From Phycisphaerales bacterium (lineage in GTDB: Bacteria; Planctomycetota; Phycisphaerae; SM23-33): a stretch of 20,894 nucleotides of DNA. The stretch is taken from the NCBI GenBank assembly GCA_003171235.1, contig PMYM01000259.1, positions 2,814-23,707 on the forward strand, written 5' to 3'. Shown piece by piece: positions 1 through 7,289 of this stretch (the first letter of the stretch is position 1; each line of letters starts with the position of its first letter). Made by a program: the position numbers and the translations under genes. Below the pieces are notes generated by a model. That model had not been told where the DNA came from. It did no database searches and saw only the letters and a program-made list of their open reading frames with translations.

Positions 1-1115
1 AAGCCGTACAGGGTGACGATGAGTATTTCGCCGGTGAAGCCGCCGCCCGGTATGCCGCTCATGACTACCCCGCTCAGGAGCGAAATGCCGACCGCCAGGG
101 CCAGCGTCTCGAATCCCGAGAAGGGCATGTTGTACAGGCCAAACAGGAAGGCGATCTTGAGCAGGGCCGCCAGCACCGAACCGTCCATGTGGATGGTGGC
201 GCCGATGGGGATGACCACCTCGCTGATGTCCTTGGGCACGCCCACCCGATTGGCTGCCTCCAGGTTCAGCGGAATGGCGGCGAAGCTGCTGCCGGTGGCC
301 GTCGCCGTCAGCGCCGCGGCGGGAATGTTGGTCCAGAAGGCCCTGACGCCCCTGGCCCTGCCGGCCAGGTAGGCGTAGGCCGTGAAGGCGATGAAGAAGT
401 ACAGGATGCAGACGGGGTAGTACAGGATCATCGCCCGCAGGTACGAACCCAGCAGACCCGGCCCGAACACCCCCACCAGGTAGGCGAAGTACGCCGCCAG
501 CCCCACCGGCGCGTACAGCATGATGTAGGAAATGATCTTCATGAACACTTCGTTGCCGGAGGTCAGCAGGGCGGCGAAGGCCCGGCCCTTTTCGCCGGTG
601 GCCGAGGTCGCCAGGCCCACCAGCACGGCGAAGATGATCAGGGGTAGCATGTTCTGCTTGGAGAGCAGTTGGACAAAGTCCGGCACGGTCAGGGTGCCTA
701 CGATCTGCTCGCCCACCCCGCCCGGGCGGGCGGGTGCGACCTGGGTCACCGGCAGCACCACGCCCTTGGCCGGTGGATACAACTCCACCCCCGCCAGCAT
801 GATGACCGCGGCCACCACGCCGGTGGCGGCGAAGATCAGCAGCATCCAACCCAGGATCTTGAACAGGCGGGCGGAACTGGCCATGCCCGCCACGGCCGAG
901 GATATCGAGAAAAACACCAGCGGCACCACCGTGGTGAACAGGGCGTTGAGAAAGATAACCCCCAGCGGCTTGACGACGGCCGCCTTCTCCTTAAGCAGCA
1001 CCCCCGCCAGCGAGCCCAGCAGGATCGAACCTATCAGGATGAGCGAGAACCTCTGGGATTTGAGGAGCTGCTGCGTCCTTTTCACGGGCGGGCCTCCAGT
1101 CGTTTCCTTTGACAT
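1..1115 (-). CDS. Dicarboxylate/amino acid:cation symporter (DAACS family), 3' end outside window
   Basis: Secondary transporter of the DAACS (GltP/DctA-like) family, expected to import glutamate, aspartate or C4-dicarboxylates with H+ or Na+ across the inner membrane. About 371 residues are visible and the frame runs off the left edge. It starts MSKETTGG, has many hydrophobic helices, and carries the family re-entrant-loop signatures in order: TATATGSSFAAIP, then PIGATIHMDGS, then SGIPGGGFTGE. An AAGGA ribosome site lies 6 nt before the ATG. It begins 34 bp after the DUF819 gene on the same strand, so it is probably the fourth gene of the peptide-salvage cluster, where taking up free Glu or Asp would make sense. 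The substrate is inferred from family and context; the family assignment is firm. Confidence 0.9.
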   Translation of the reverse strand, partial: MSKETTGGPPVKRTQQLLKSQRFSLILIGSILLGSLAGVLLKEKAAVVKPLGVIFLNALFTTVVPLVFFSISSAVAGMASSARLFKILGWMLLIFAATGVVAAVIMLAGVELYPPAKGVVLPVTQVAPARPGGVGEQIVGTLTVPDFVQLLSKQNMLPLIIFAVLVGLATSATGEKGRAFAALLTSGNEVFMKIISYIMLYAPVGLAAYFAYLVGVFGPGLLGSYLRAMILYYPVCILYFFIAFTAYAYLAGRARGVRAFWTNIPAAALTATATGSSFAAIPLNLEAANRVGVPKDISEVVIPIGATIHMDGSVLAALLKIAFLFGLYNMPFSGFETLALAVGISLLSGVVMSGIPGGGFTGEILIVTLYG

Positions 1116-1149
1116 GCGAGATCCTTCGGGCCGCTGGGTCGCGGGGAGT

Positions 1150-2313
1150 TCACGTTGTCGAAACGAACTTGCACATCTCACAGCAGACAAAGCCAAGATA
1201 CGTCCCGATGATGTTGCCCAGAATGGCCAGCAGCAGCCCCACCGGCGCCAGGGCCGGATGGTATATCCCCCCCACCACGGGCGCCGAGGCCGGGCCGCCG
1301 ATGTTGGCCTGGCTGGCGGCGGCCATCAGCCCCATCGGGGCCCTGAGCAATCTGCCGGCCAGCACGATAAAGCCGGCATGAATGAGTATCCACACGGCCC
1401 CCGCCACCAGCAGGATGGGGGCGGCGGCGATATGCTCCAGGCTGGTCTTGGCCCCGATCGACGCCAGGATCAGGTACAGCATGCCGTAGCCCAGCTTCGA
1501 TGCCCCGTAGGCCTCCAGCCGCCGCACGGGCGTGAACGAGACGCACAGGCCGATGGCCGAGGCCAGGATGATCGTCCAGGCCGTTTTCATGCTCTCCGCC
1601 GCCGTCAGCCTGTCGGCCAGGCGAAGGCTCAGCAGCGTGGCCGAGCCCGCCAGCGTGAACATCAGCACGATGTGTCTCAGGCTGATGGGCTGGGGCTGGA
1701 CGTGGTTGGCCTGCGAGCGGCGGGCCAACTCGTCGATCAGCCCGGCCCGGGAGCGGTTCCACCGGTCGTACCATTTCTGGTAGCCCGACAGCAGGACAAG
1801 CACGCCCATCCAGACGTAGGGCACGATGGTATCGACCACCACCATCGGCAGGAAAACGCGGTCGGGGGCGTTGATGCCCTGCTTCACGGCGATCATGTTG
1901 GCGCTGCCGCCGATCCACGAGGCCGACAACGCCCCAAAGCCCATCCACATGTCGGGCGGCAGCCAGTGCTGGAACATGGCCAGCACCACCGGCCCGCCCA
2001 CCAGCGTGCCCAGGCTGCCCGCCAGCATCACGCCCAGGGCGATGGGCCCCAGCTTCAGGATGGCCCGCAGGTCAACCGAAAGCAGCATCAACACCAGGCA
2101 GGCCGGCAGCAGGTACTTCGAGAGCACCCCGTACACCTCGCTCTGGGCGGGGATGAGCCCCACGCTGTTGGCCACCATCGGCAGAAAGTAAATCCAGAAC
2201 ATCGACGGCAGGTACTTGAACAGGGCCTTGGTCGCGCGCTGCTCGGCCAGCAGGAGAATGCCCCCCTCGATCACCAGCAGCACCGTCAGGACGGCCATGG
2301 GGTCGTTGAACAT
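1150..2313 (-). CDS. DUF819 family integral membrane protein (putative transporter)
   Basis: A 387-residue, very hydrophobic protein with roughly ten predicted membrane helices and the DUF819 hallmark WIGGSANMIAVKQ near residues 135-147. A second conserved small-residue region near the C-terminus (AASQANIGGPASAPVVGG) mirrors it, consistent with an inverted-repeat transporter fold. DUF819 proteins have no firmly established substrate, but I recall them being encoded beside dipeptide epimerases. Here the ATG overlaps the stop of the epimerase by one base (TGATG), and a GGAGGAGGG ribosome site sits inside the last epimerase codons, so translation is coupled. I infer transport of a murein-type peptide or amino acid; this is context only. 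Confidence 0.88.
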   Translation of the reverse strand: MFNDPMAVLTVLLVIEGGILLLAEQRATKALFKYLPSMFWIYFLPMVANSVGLIPAQSEVYGVLSKYLLPACLVLMLLSVDLRAILKLGPIALGVMLAGSLGTLVGGPVVLAMFQHWLPPDMWMGFGALSASWIGGSANMIAVKQGINAPDRVFLPMVVVDTIVPYVWMGVLVLLSGYQKWYDRWNRSRAGLIDELARRSQANHVQPQPISLRHIVLMFTLAGSATLLSLRLADRLTAAESMKTAWTIILASAIGLCVSFTPVRRLEAYGASKLGYGMLYLILASIGAKTSLEHIAAAPILLVAGAVWILIHAGFIVLAGRLLRAPMGLMAAASQANIGGPASAPVVGGIYHPALAPVGLLLAILGNIIGTYLGFVCCEMCKFVSTT

Positions 2314-3368
2314 CAGCCCTCCTCCAGCAGGTACTGCGGGCCGCTGGCGGTGATGCCCTGGCAGCTTCGCCGGCCCGAAAGCAGGTGCACCGAGTCCAAA
2401 TCGACGTAATCGAACGCGCCCGTGCCGGCCGCCAGGTTGATGCCCGCCGACAGGCCCACCATCGTCTCGGTCATGCAGCCGATCATCAGTTTCAGCCCGG
2501 CCCGGCGGGCCGTCTTGATAATGGCGGCCGACCCGGCGATGCCGCTCTTGGCGATCTTGATGTTGACGCCCTGGCCCAGGCCCTCATCGGCCACGCGCCG
2601 GCAGGCGGCCTCGTCGCACACCGTCTCGTCCAGGATCACCGGCAGGCGGCTGCGGCGGGCGATGCGCTTCAGCCCGGCAAAATCGTCCTGCGGGAGCGGC
2701 TGCTCGAACAGCTCCACCTCGATGCCCTCGCGCCCAAGGCGATCCAGCATGGCCAGGTACGAGCGGTCGGTGTAGCCCTGGTTGCCGTCCAGGCGGATGG
2801 TGAATGGCCGGCCGCCGCGCTTGAGCGACTCGCGCACCGCCCGAACCAGCGCCATGTCGTCTTCGATCTTCCCGCTGACCTTTACCTTGTACGTGCGAAA
2901 GCCGGTTTTCGCGATTCGGGCAAGCCACTCTTCCAGCATCCGCCGGTCGGTCAGGAACGGAATGGTGATATCGGTCTCGATGCGATCGCGCCGCCCGCCC
3001 CAGTGCCGCCATTCCCCCTCGCTGCGCACGGCCAGGCTGGCCCGAAACAGCGCCACCTCCAGGCCGGCCAGGGTCATGTGGCAGGTCGGGCGGGATCGGC
3101 GGAATTTCGCCAGCCAGGCGGGGTAATCGTCGATGCTCACCCCGGCCAGCCGGGTTCGGGCCTGCCGCAGGGTCGCATGGATGACCGGCAGCGTCTCGTA
3201 GGGCATGTTGAAACTGGTGGGCGCCTCGCCCAGGCCGACTGTGCCGTCGCCCAGCACCACCTTGACCAGCACGCTGGTGGCCACGGACTTCTTGCCCCGC
3301 GAGGTGGCAAAGAGCGTTCGCAGCGGGCGCACCGTCGTGCGGAACAGAAGTTGTTTTACGGCGATGAT
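2313..3368 (-). CDS. Dipeptide epimerase (L-Ala-D/L-Glu epimerase type, enolase superfamily)
   Basis: Cytoplasmic enolase-superfamily enzyme that would epimerise L-Ala-D-Glu, from murein tripeptide, to L-Ala-L-Glu so ordinary peptidases can finish degradation. Counting from an ATC codon at 3368, the family residues fall in place: Arg24, catalytic KVK (161-163), Mg2+ ligands Asp194, Glu222 and Asp247 (DGNQGY, FEQPLP, LDET), catalytic Lys271 (NIKIAKSG), and the dipeptide-binding DLD at 323-325. These are within three residues of the Bacillus subtilis enzyme numbering as I remember it. The start is a problem: the first strand (AVKQLLF) has no ATG/GTG/TTG before it. Canonical choices are GTG 3488, which overlaps the upstream gene by 133 bp, or GTG 3332, which deletes the strand. 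An AAAAGGA site 9 nt before ATC 3368 favours a non-canonical start. Exact dipeptide specificity is not proven. Confidence 0.9.
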   Translation of the reverse strand: MIAVKQLLFRTTVRPLRTLFATSRGKKSVATSVLVKVVLGDGTVGLGEAPTSFNMPYETLPVIHATLRQARTRLAGVSIDDYPAWLAKFRRSRPTCHMTLAGLEVALFRASLAVRSEGEWRHWGGRRDRIETDITIPFLTDRRMLEEWLARIAKTGFRTYKVKVSGKIEDDMALVRAVRESLKRGGRPFTIRLDGNQGYTDRSYLAMLDRLGREGIEVELFEQPLPQDDFAGLKRIARRSRLPVILDETVCDEAACRRVADEGLGQGVNIKIAKSGIAGSAAIIKTARRAGLKLMIGCMTETMVGLSAGINLAAGTGAFDYVDLDSVHLLSGRRSCQGITASGPQYLLEEG

Positions 3369-4747
3369 GGCGGTTGGTCCTTTTGGATGCCGACGAAGAC
3401 CAGGGATTCGATCCGGCCGCGCCAATCGCCCGCCGGCAAGTCCAGGTCGGGCAGTTCGATGCCCGGCTGGAGGGTCGTTATCACGCACCGGCCGACGATC
3501 TTGCGTCCCTCGACGCCGCCCCGCCGGGTGCGTATGCCCCAGAAGTTGTGCATCACAAAAGCCCGCTGCTCGTCATGGCCGACGTACAGGGCCACGTGGC
3601 CGGACAAGCAAACCAGCGTCAGGAAGGGAACGCCCTTCTCTATCAGCACCCGCTGCTTTTCCTGGCCGGGCAGGCCCTCCAGCGACACGCTGCGGTAGGC
3701 GCGGGCCTGGGCGGATGAGTTTCGCGGCAGCCAAATGCCCAGGGGCGTCATCAGGTCGCGGGTGGTGGCGGAGCAGTCGCGGCCTTCGTACATGCCGCCC
3801 CAGCCGTACGGCTGGCCGAGCATCTGGTTGGCTGTTGCTGCGATGTTGGCCGGCGTGGGCGACAGGGGAATGACGGCGGCCTGGGTCTTGCCCAGCACTG
3901 CCCGGCGAAAGACGGCTTTGCCTTCGATGTTGCGGGCGGGTCCCAGCACCTCCAGGTCGTCCGAACGCTCCGCGTCCAGTGGAAAAACGGCACCGATGTG
4001 CGTGCTGAATAGAAACGCACCCGTCGCGGCATCGACCAGGGCGACATTGTCCTCTGTCAGCGCCACCAAGCCAGACCGGCGGTAGAGGTCTACCTGTTCG
4101 TCATCCACCGTGCCGATATCCTGCGCCTGCACCCATCCGTGGCCGCAGGGCGAATCCACGTACAGCCATTGGCCGTCGGATGTTGCGTGGCAGACCAGCA
4201 GCGGCGTGCCCGCCCACAGGGCCGACTCCTGCAGCGAATCGAAGGGGAAGCCCTCGCCGGCCTGGTTGATGAAGTCGAACCGCGGCCAGTTGGTCGGCAG
4301 CCGCCGCAGGTTGGTGTTTCGGGCGGTGATCGCCTTGGCGATGCGGTTAGGATATGTACCCATTCCGGCCAGCTCATGCAGCCTGCGGGTGAAGGCAGGA
4401 GTGTGGGGATGGAAATTTTCCCCGTAACCCGGGTGGGCCTCAAAGTCGGCCAAGGGCTTTTCGACATCGCCGGCGGAGGGCGGTGCGCATTGCGGGTCCC
4501 AAGGCCGCAGCCATTGCCGCCGAAACTCCTGGTTCAGCCGGGCCAGGGCATCCGCTCCGATCAGGGGCTTGTCGGCCGTTGCCGGATCGAGGTACGCCCG
4601 GCAGTCCTGCTTGAGCTGGGCCACGTCGCGGATGTCCGGCGCGTCGCGGGCAGCCGGCGATTTGGGCGGTTCCACGCTGCGCGCACACCCGGCCAGCGTC
4701 AGCGCCCAGGACAACATCCACGGCAGGATGTAAGGCAGGCGGGACAT
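3356..4747 (-). CDS. SH3 domain-containing NlpC/P60 (C40) peptidase, lipoprotein
   Basis: A 463-residue cell-envelope cysteine peptidase, expected to cleave the gamma-D-Glu-diamino acid bond of murein stem peptides (YkfC-like role). The N-terminus is a lipoprotein signal with lipobox LAGC (Cys21). Residues about 40-150 resemble the N-terminal NlpC/P60 stabilising domain, about 150-300 the two bacterial SH3 domains (WLYVDSPCGHGWV is typical), and the C-terminal third is the NlpC/P60 domain. Its triad is visible: Cys325 in GRDCSATT, His384 in LSGHVALYVG, His400 in MHNFWG. It is first in the cluster, and its stop overlaps the region where the dipeptide epimerase must start, matching a pathway in which the released L-Ala-D-Glu is epimerised next. 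Domain content is seen; the exact bond cleaved is inferred. Confidence 0.9.
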   Translation of the reverse strand: MSRLPYILPWMLSWALTLAGCARSVEPPKSPAARDAPDIRDVAQLKQDCRAYLDPATADKPLIGADALARLNQEFRRQWLRPWDPQCAPPSAGDVEKPLADFEAHPGYGENFHPHTPAFTRRLHELAGMGTYPNRIAKAITARNTNLRRLPTNWPRFDFINQAGEGFPFDSLQESALWAGTPLLVCHATSDGQWLYVDSPCGHGWVQAQDIGTVDDEQVDLYRRSGLVALTEDNVALVDAATGAFLFSTHIGAVFPLDAERSDDLEVLGPARNIEGKAVFRRAVLGKTQAAVIPLSPTPANIAATANQMLGQPYGWGGMYEGRDCSATTRDLMTPLGIWLPRNSSAQARAYRSVSLEGLPGQEKQRVLIEKGVPFLTLVCLSGHVALYVGHDEQRAFVMHNFWGIRTRRGGVEGRKIVGRCVITTLQPGIELPDLDLPAGDWRGRIESLVFVGIQKDQPPSSP

Positions 4748-4887
4748 GCTCGCTCAATCCATAAGCGGTCAAACCTTCCGTGTACCCTGCTGGCGATCCT
4801 CCAGCGCCGGGCAGACTACCCGCCCCAGCCGCCCTTCTCAAGGTTTAACTGGACCGGCCAGCCGCGAACAACGCGAACAGGAAGAAG

Positions 4888-4919
4888 AGTGCGAAAGTGC
4901 GAAAGTGCGGGAGTGCGGG
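4888..4919 (+). repeat. 8-bp tandem repeat, four units
   Basis: Four consecutive 8-bp units in the gap between the peptidase lipoprotein gene and the STN-like gene: two AGTGCGAA followed by two AGTGCGGG. The array runs directly into the hairpin repeat that follows. No coding or regulatory role is evident. The 273-bp gap (4748-5020) otherwise holds only that hairpin and no recognisable gene. Confidence 0.85.
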
Positions 4920-4952
4920 TGGCATGGTCACGCTTCTTTTTGCGTGACCATG
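4918..4952 (+). repeat. Palindromic repeat copy A (11-8-11 hairpin with GGTGGCA flank)
   Basis: Perfect 11-bp arms CATGGTCACGC (4923-4933) and GCGTGACCATG (4942-4952) around an all-pyrimidine 8-nt spacer, preceded by GGTGGCA overlapping the left arm. The right arm is partly repeated just after it (ACGTGACCAT, about 4954-4963). The T-rich stretch is in the loop and no U-tract follows the stem, so it does not look like an intrinsic terminator. The same arms occur near 5622, 7295 and 14128. Confidence 0.9.
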
Positions 4953-5020
4953 TACGTGACCATTGGTTTGGCAAGATCCCGCACGCGGAACCGTTCGCAA
5001 AGCTCACGAACCCGCGTGCC

Positions 5021-5611
5021 CTACTTAAAAAACGCGCCGCCAGCAGTTGTAGATCGGGCATCGCCCGACGCCGCACTTGCTTGGGTAGCGGCGCCCCTTT
5101 GGGATGATGATGACTCGGGCCTCCGCACCGACCATGACGCCCCAGCTTCCGTCACCTTCATCTCAATACCGATCTGGGAGAGAGTATTCAGAATGTCAGA
5201 TCCCTTCATCTCACCAATCGGGACAGTTATCGGGTGAGTAGATACTTTAACCTCGCCTGTTACATGCCAACTTACGCTTGCCTCTTCACACAGAGCGACT
5301 ATCAAATCCCTTGGCCGCATCGTCGAAGGTTGGCTGCTTACAAGAACGGCGGACCTTAAACGGTCTTGGGTGACATGCTCGGCCTGCGTGGAACTTAGCC
5401 GATTAAGCTTCCGCGGCCTGATCTCTCGATCCGCCCCCTGAGGTTCTACCTGTTGCCCGCATAATGCACACCAACTCACGCAGACCGCAACGCAGACGCA
5501 ACAAAATGTCCGGCGAAGGACAACCCTCTTGTCTATCAATGCTTGCCGTTCTTTTCGTTCAGCCATGATTGCCATCCCCGTGAATCGTCGTGAAACAAAC
5601 ATGCCCGGCAT
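5021..5611 (-). CDS. Orphan secreted protein with STN-like (secretin/TonB N-terminal) domain
   Basis: A 196-residue protein of unknown function. A cysteine-rich hydrophobic stretch (about residues 33-52) preceded by Arg/Lys looks like a signal or anchor segment. Residues about 105-160 have the shape of a short STN/secretin-N domain: RDLIVALCEEASVSW, then a strand, PITVPIGEMKGSDILNTLSQ, and a strand containing IEMKV. Such domains usually begin secretins or TonB receptors, but here nothing follows except a Ser/Ala-rich tail. Several starts are possible: ATG 5611, ATG 5602, or ATG 5566 (MAERKERQ) with a GGGGATGG stretch upstream; the last would put the hydrophobic segment nearer the N-terminus. 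It stands alone between hairpin repeats A and B. The gene is probable because of this domain logic; the function is unknown. Confidence 0.65.
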   Translation of the reverse strand: MPGMFVSRRFTGMAIMAERKERQALIDKRVVLRRTFCCVCVAVCVSWCALCGQQVEPQGADREIRPRKLNRLSSTQAEHVTQDRLRSAVLVSSQPSTMRPRDLIVALCEEASVSWHVTGEVKVSTHPITVPIGEMKGSDILNTLSQIGIEMKVTEAGASWSVRRPESSSSQRGAATQASAASGDARSTTAGGAFFK

Positions 5612-5621
5612 ACGGTTTAAA

Positions 5622-5646
5622 CATGGTCACGCGAAAGAAAGCGTGA
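5622..5646 (-). repeat. Palindromic repeat copy B (degenerate 11-8-11 hairpin)
   Basis: One full arm CATGGTCACGC (5622-5632), an all-purine 8-nt spacer, and a decayed second arm of which only GCGTGA remains. In the orientation of copy A it is inverted. It lies 5 bp from the left terminus of the 252-bp palindromic element and upstream of the recombinase gene. Confidence 0.8.
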
Positions 5647-5651
5647 GGGTG

Positions 5652-5903
5652 TCCGGTAATTCAAGAGCTTCAACATCTTGGCGCAACGTAGGTTGCGCTG
5701 TGTATTAGGCCACGCCTTTGGGCGTGGTGAACCGGGCTCCGCCCCTCCCCCTGCCCCATCCCCGCTTGGTGGAACAGGTTTGTAACCTGTTCCATGCACA
5801 GCTTGAAAAGCTGTGCCACCTGGCGGGGAGGGGGTGGGGCCGACCTTGAACCACGGCTAAAGCCGTGGCCTGATACACAACAAGCCAAGGCCGAATTACC
5901 GGA
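5652..5903. mobile_element. 252-bp non-coding palindromic element with 11-bp terminal inverted repeats (MITE/REP-like)
   Basis: The ends are perfect inverted repeats, TCCGGTAATTC (5652-5662) and GAATTACCGGA (5893-5903). Inside is a second inverted pair of about 50 bp (about 5698-5750 against 5826-5880), each arm containing TGTGTAT(T/C)AGG followed by its own hairpin. At least five hairpins lie in a row: 5681-5698, 5710-5727, 5770-5794, 5796-5816 and 5851-5868. The two mirrored hairpins differ in sequence (CCACGCC/GGCGTGG against CCACGGCT/AGCCGTGG) yet both pair fully. No open frame of interest lies inside. It fills most of the gap before the recombinase promoter. I read it as a non-autonomous or REP-type element. 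No target-site duplication was identified. Confidence 0.75.
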
Positions 5904-5971
5904 GGGCCCCGATTAACCTATCAACGGCTTCTTCTTCTTTCAAGCAAATTGCTTTAACCGGCCGATAAGTG

Positions 5972-6000
5972 TTGACAGTATCGGCCTGGGGCTTGATAGT
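5972..6000 (+). promoter_or_regulatory. Probable sigma-70-type promoter for the small Cys protein and xerD
   Basis: A perfect -35 TTGACA (5972-5977), a 17-nt spacer, and -10 GATAGT (5995-6000). Transcription would begin near 6007, right at an AAGGAGG ribosome site that precedes the GTG at 6020. Position and spacing fit; transcription is not shown. Confidence 0.5.
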
Positions 6001-6019
6001 AACGGCAAGGAGGCCTGTA

Positions 6020-6196
6020 GTGTGTCCATACCTGGAAGAAGCTGACGCGCGTTGTGCCCGCAAACATTCTCTGCGCCGCCTGGAGGAATCGCTGGGCACT
6101 TGCGCAGGGTGCTTCGAGTTCTGCCCCATATACCAGAAGAAATCACTGGGCGATGGCCAGCGACAAGTCCAACCAGCCCAGCAGCCCCAGCGGTGA
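6020..6196 (+). CDS. Small cysteine-rich protein, possible metal-binding, overlapping xerD
   Basis: A 58-residue protein starting at GTG 6020, chosen because a perfect AAGGAGG lies 6 nt upstream and the preceding residues of the open frame look non-coding. It begins with Cys-Pro-Tyr-Leu and has Cys at 2, 12, 28, 31 and 35 plus His16; the second half contains CAGCFEFCPIY. The spacing suggests a small zinc or Fe-S site, but this is inference. I recall similar short CPYL...C...CP(I/V)Y proteins in environmental planctomycete sequence, without a known function. Its last 44 nt overlap the start of xerD in another frame, so the two genes are probably cotranscribed and translationally coupled. Residues after about 40 are basic and Gln-rich and may be unconstrained overlap. 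Confidence 0.65.
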   Translation: MCPYLEEADARCARKHSLRRLEESLGTCAGCFEFCPIYQKKSLGDGQRQVQPAQQPQR

Positions 6197-7082
6197 ATTC
6201 GGCCAGGCGGTGGCGGCCTTCCTGGATTACCTTCAGGCCGAGCGCGGGCTGGCGGTCAACACCCGCCAGGCCTACGGCCGCGACCTGAGGGCCTTCGGCA
6301 GCTACCTGGCCGACAACGGCGGGTCCGGGCCGGCCCAACTCACCGCCGCCCGCATCGACGCCTACCTGGCCCACGCCGGCGCAGACAAGAGCCCCTCCTC
6401 CGTCGGGCGCTGCCTGGCCGCCATCCGCATGTTCTGCCGCTTCTGCGTGCTGGAGCGGCTGATGCCGATGGACGTCTCCCAGGCCATCGAGCCGCCGCGC
6501 AAATGGGCCCGCCTGCCCCAGACCATCGGCCACCAGGCCGTGCAGAGCGCCATCGACAGCCCCGACCCCGGCCAGGACCGCCTGGCCCTGCGCGACCGGG
6601 CCATGCTGGCCATGCTGTATGCCACGGGCGTGCGGGCCAGCGAACTGGCCGGCATGAAGCTGGGCGACCTCAACGCCGAGCTGGGCGTGGTGCGGGTGCT
6701 GGGCAAGGGGTCCAAGGAACGCATCGTGCCGGCGGCGCCGCTGGCCCTGGAACTGGTGGGCCTGTACGTTCGTCAACTTCGAGTCGAGCTGGACGTCGCC
6801 GGGCGGCCCGAACTGTTCCTCTCCCGCCGCGGACGCGCCCTGGCACGCGAGGATGTCTTCCGCATGGTCCGCAAGTACGCCCGCCGGGCCGGCCTGCCCG
6901 AGGGGGTCAGCCCGCACACCCTGCGCCATTCCTTCGCCACCCAACTGGTGGCCGGCGGGGCTGACCTGCGCAGCGTCCAGGAAATGCTCGGCCACGCCGA
7001 CATCGCCACCACCCAGATCTACACCCACGTCGACGCCGACCGGCTCAAGAACATCCACCGCCAGTTCCACCCCCGCCCGTGA
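6153..7082 (+). CDS. xerD: Tyrosine recombinase XerC/XerD family (XerD-like)
   Basis: A 309-residue site-specific recombinase, the usual size of chromosomal XerC/D enzymes that resolve dimers at dif. Residues about 17-100 form the core-binding SAM-like domain (FLDYLQAERGLAVNT, NTRQAYGRDLRAFG). The catalytic domain has every expected residue: Arg161 (GVRASEL), Lys188 (GKGSKER), His255 and Arg258 (HTLRHSFATQL), His281 (LGHADIATTQ), and nucleophile Tyr290 (IYTHVD). The ending DRLKNIHRQFHPRP is closer to XerD than XerC. ATG 6153 (MASDKSNQ) fits the family N-terminus; it lacks a strong ribosome site, consistent with coupling to the overlapping small gene. Whether it is the housekeeping Xer or one serving the nearby palindromes cannot be told from the window. 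Confidence 0.9.
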   Translation: MASDKSNQPSSPSGEFGQAVAAFLDYLQAERGLAVNTRQAYGRDLRAFGSYLADNGGSGPAQLTAARIDAYLAHAGADKSPSSVGRCLAAIRMFCRFCVLERLMPMDVSQAIEPPRKWARLPQTIGHQAVQSAIDSPDPGQDRLALRDRAMLAMLYATGVRASELAGMKLGDLNAELGVVRVLGKGSKERIVPAAPLALELVGLYVRQLRVELDVAGRPELFLSRRGRALAREDVFRMVRKYARRAGLPEGVSPHTLRHSFATQLVAGGADLRSVQEMLGHADIATTQIYTHVDADRLKNIHRQFHPRP

Positions 7083-7289
7083 AAACCGCGACCACAAAGA
7101 GCACAAAGAACACAAACCAAAAGCAGAGGGGATATCTACACTGCGGCGCAGAAACAAAGCTCCCGATTCCAGTTTTTAGATTCCGGGGCAGTTCAAGATT
7201 GCGTGGCAACAGGATGCTGGCCACGGGATGATTCGGGCAACTCAAGAGCGACACAGGGATAAGCTCATCCAGGCCCCAAGAGGCTGTCG
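7083..7289. other. Non-coding spacer after xerD
   Basis: No gene seen. It starts with an A/C-rich stretch in which CACAAAGA-type words recur (7093-7117), a kind of simple repeat often found between genes in environmental genomes. The rest shows no clear structure. Confidence 0.5.

Noticed and set aside
532..3698. Long open frames on the plus strand across the epimerase, DUF819 and symporter region
   Set aside because: Antisense shadows caused by high GC at third codon positions. Their products are rich in His, Gln, Arg and Gly with no domain pattern, while the minus strand shows full family motifs.
4918..4952. Hairpins A-D as intrinsic terminators
   Set aside because: The T-run lies in the loop, not after the stem, and several copies are not at gene ends in the right orientation. 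Only 7419-7447 has stem then TTTT.
6054..6152. Longer N-terminus for xerD starting at 6054
   Set aside because: The extra 33 residues lie in the small Cys gene in another frame and do not fit the Xer N-terminus; ATG 6153 does.
5940..7157. 405-residue minus-strand open frame over xerD
   Set aside because: It covers a recombinase with all catalytic residues on the plus strand; the antisense product is low-complexity.
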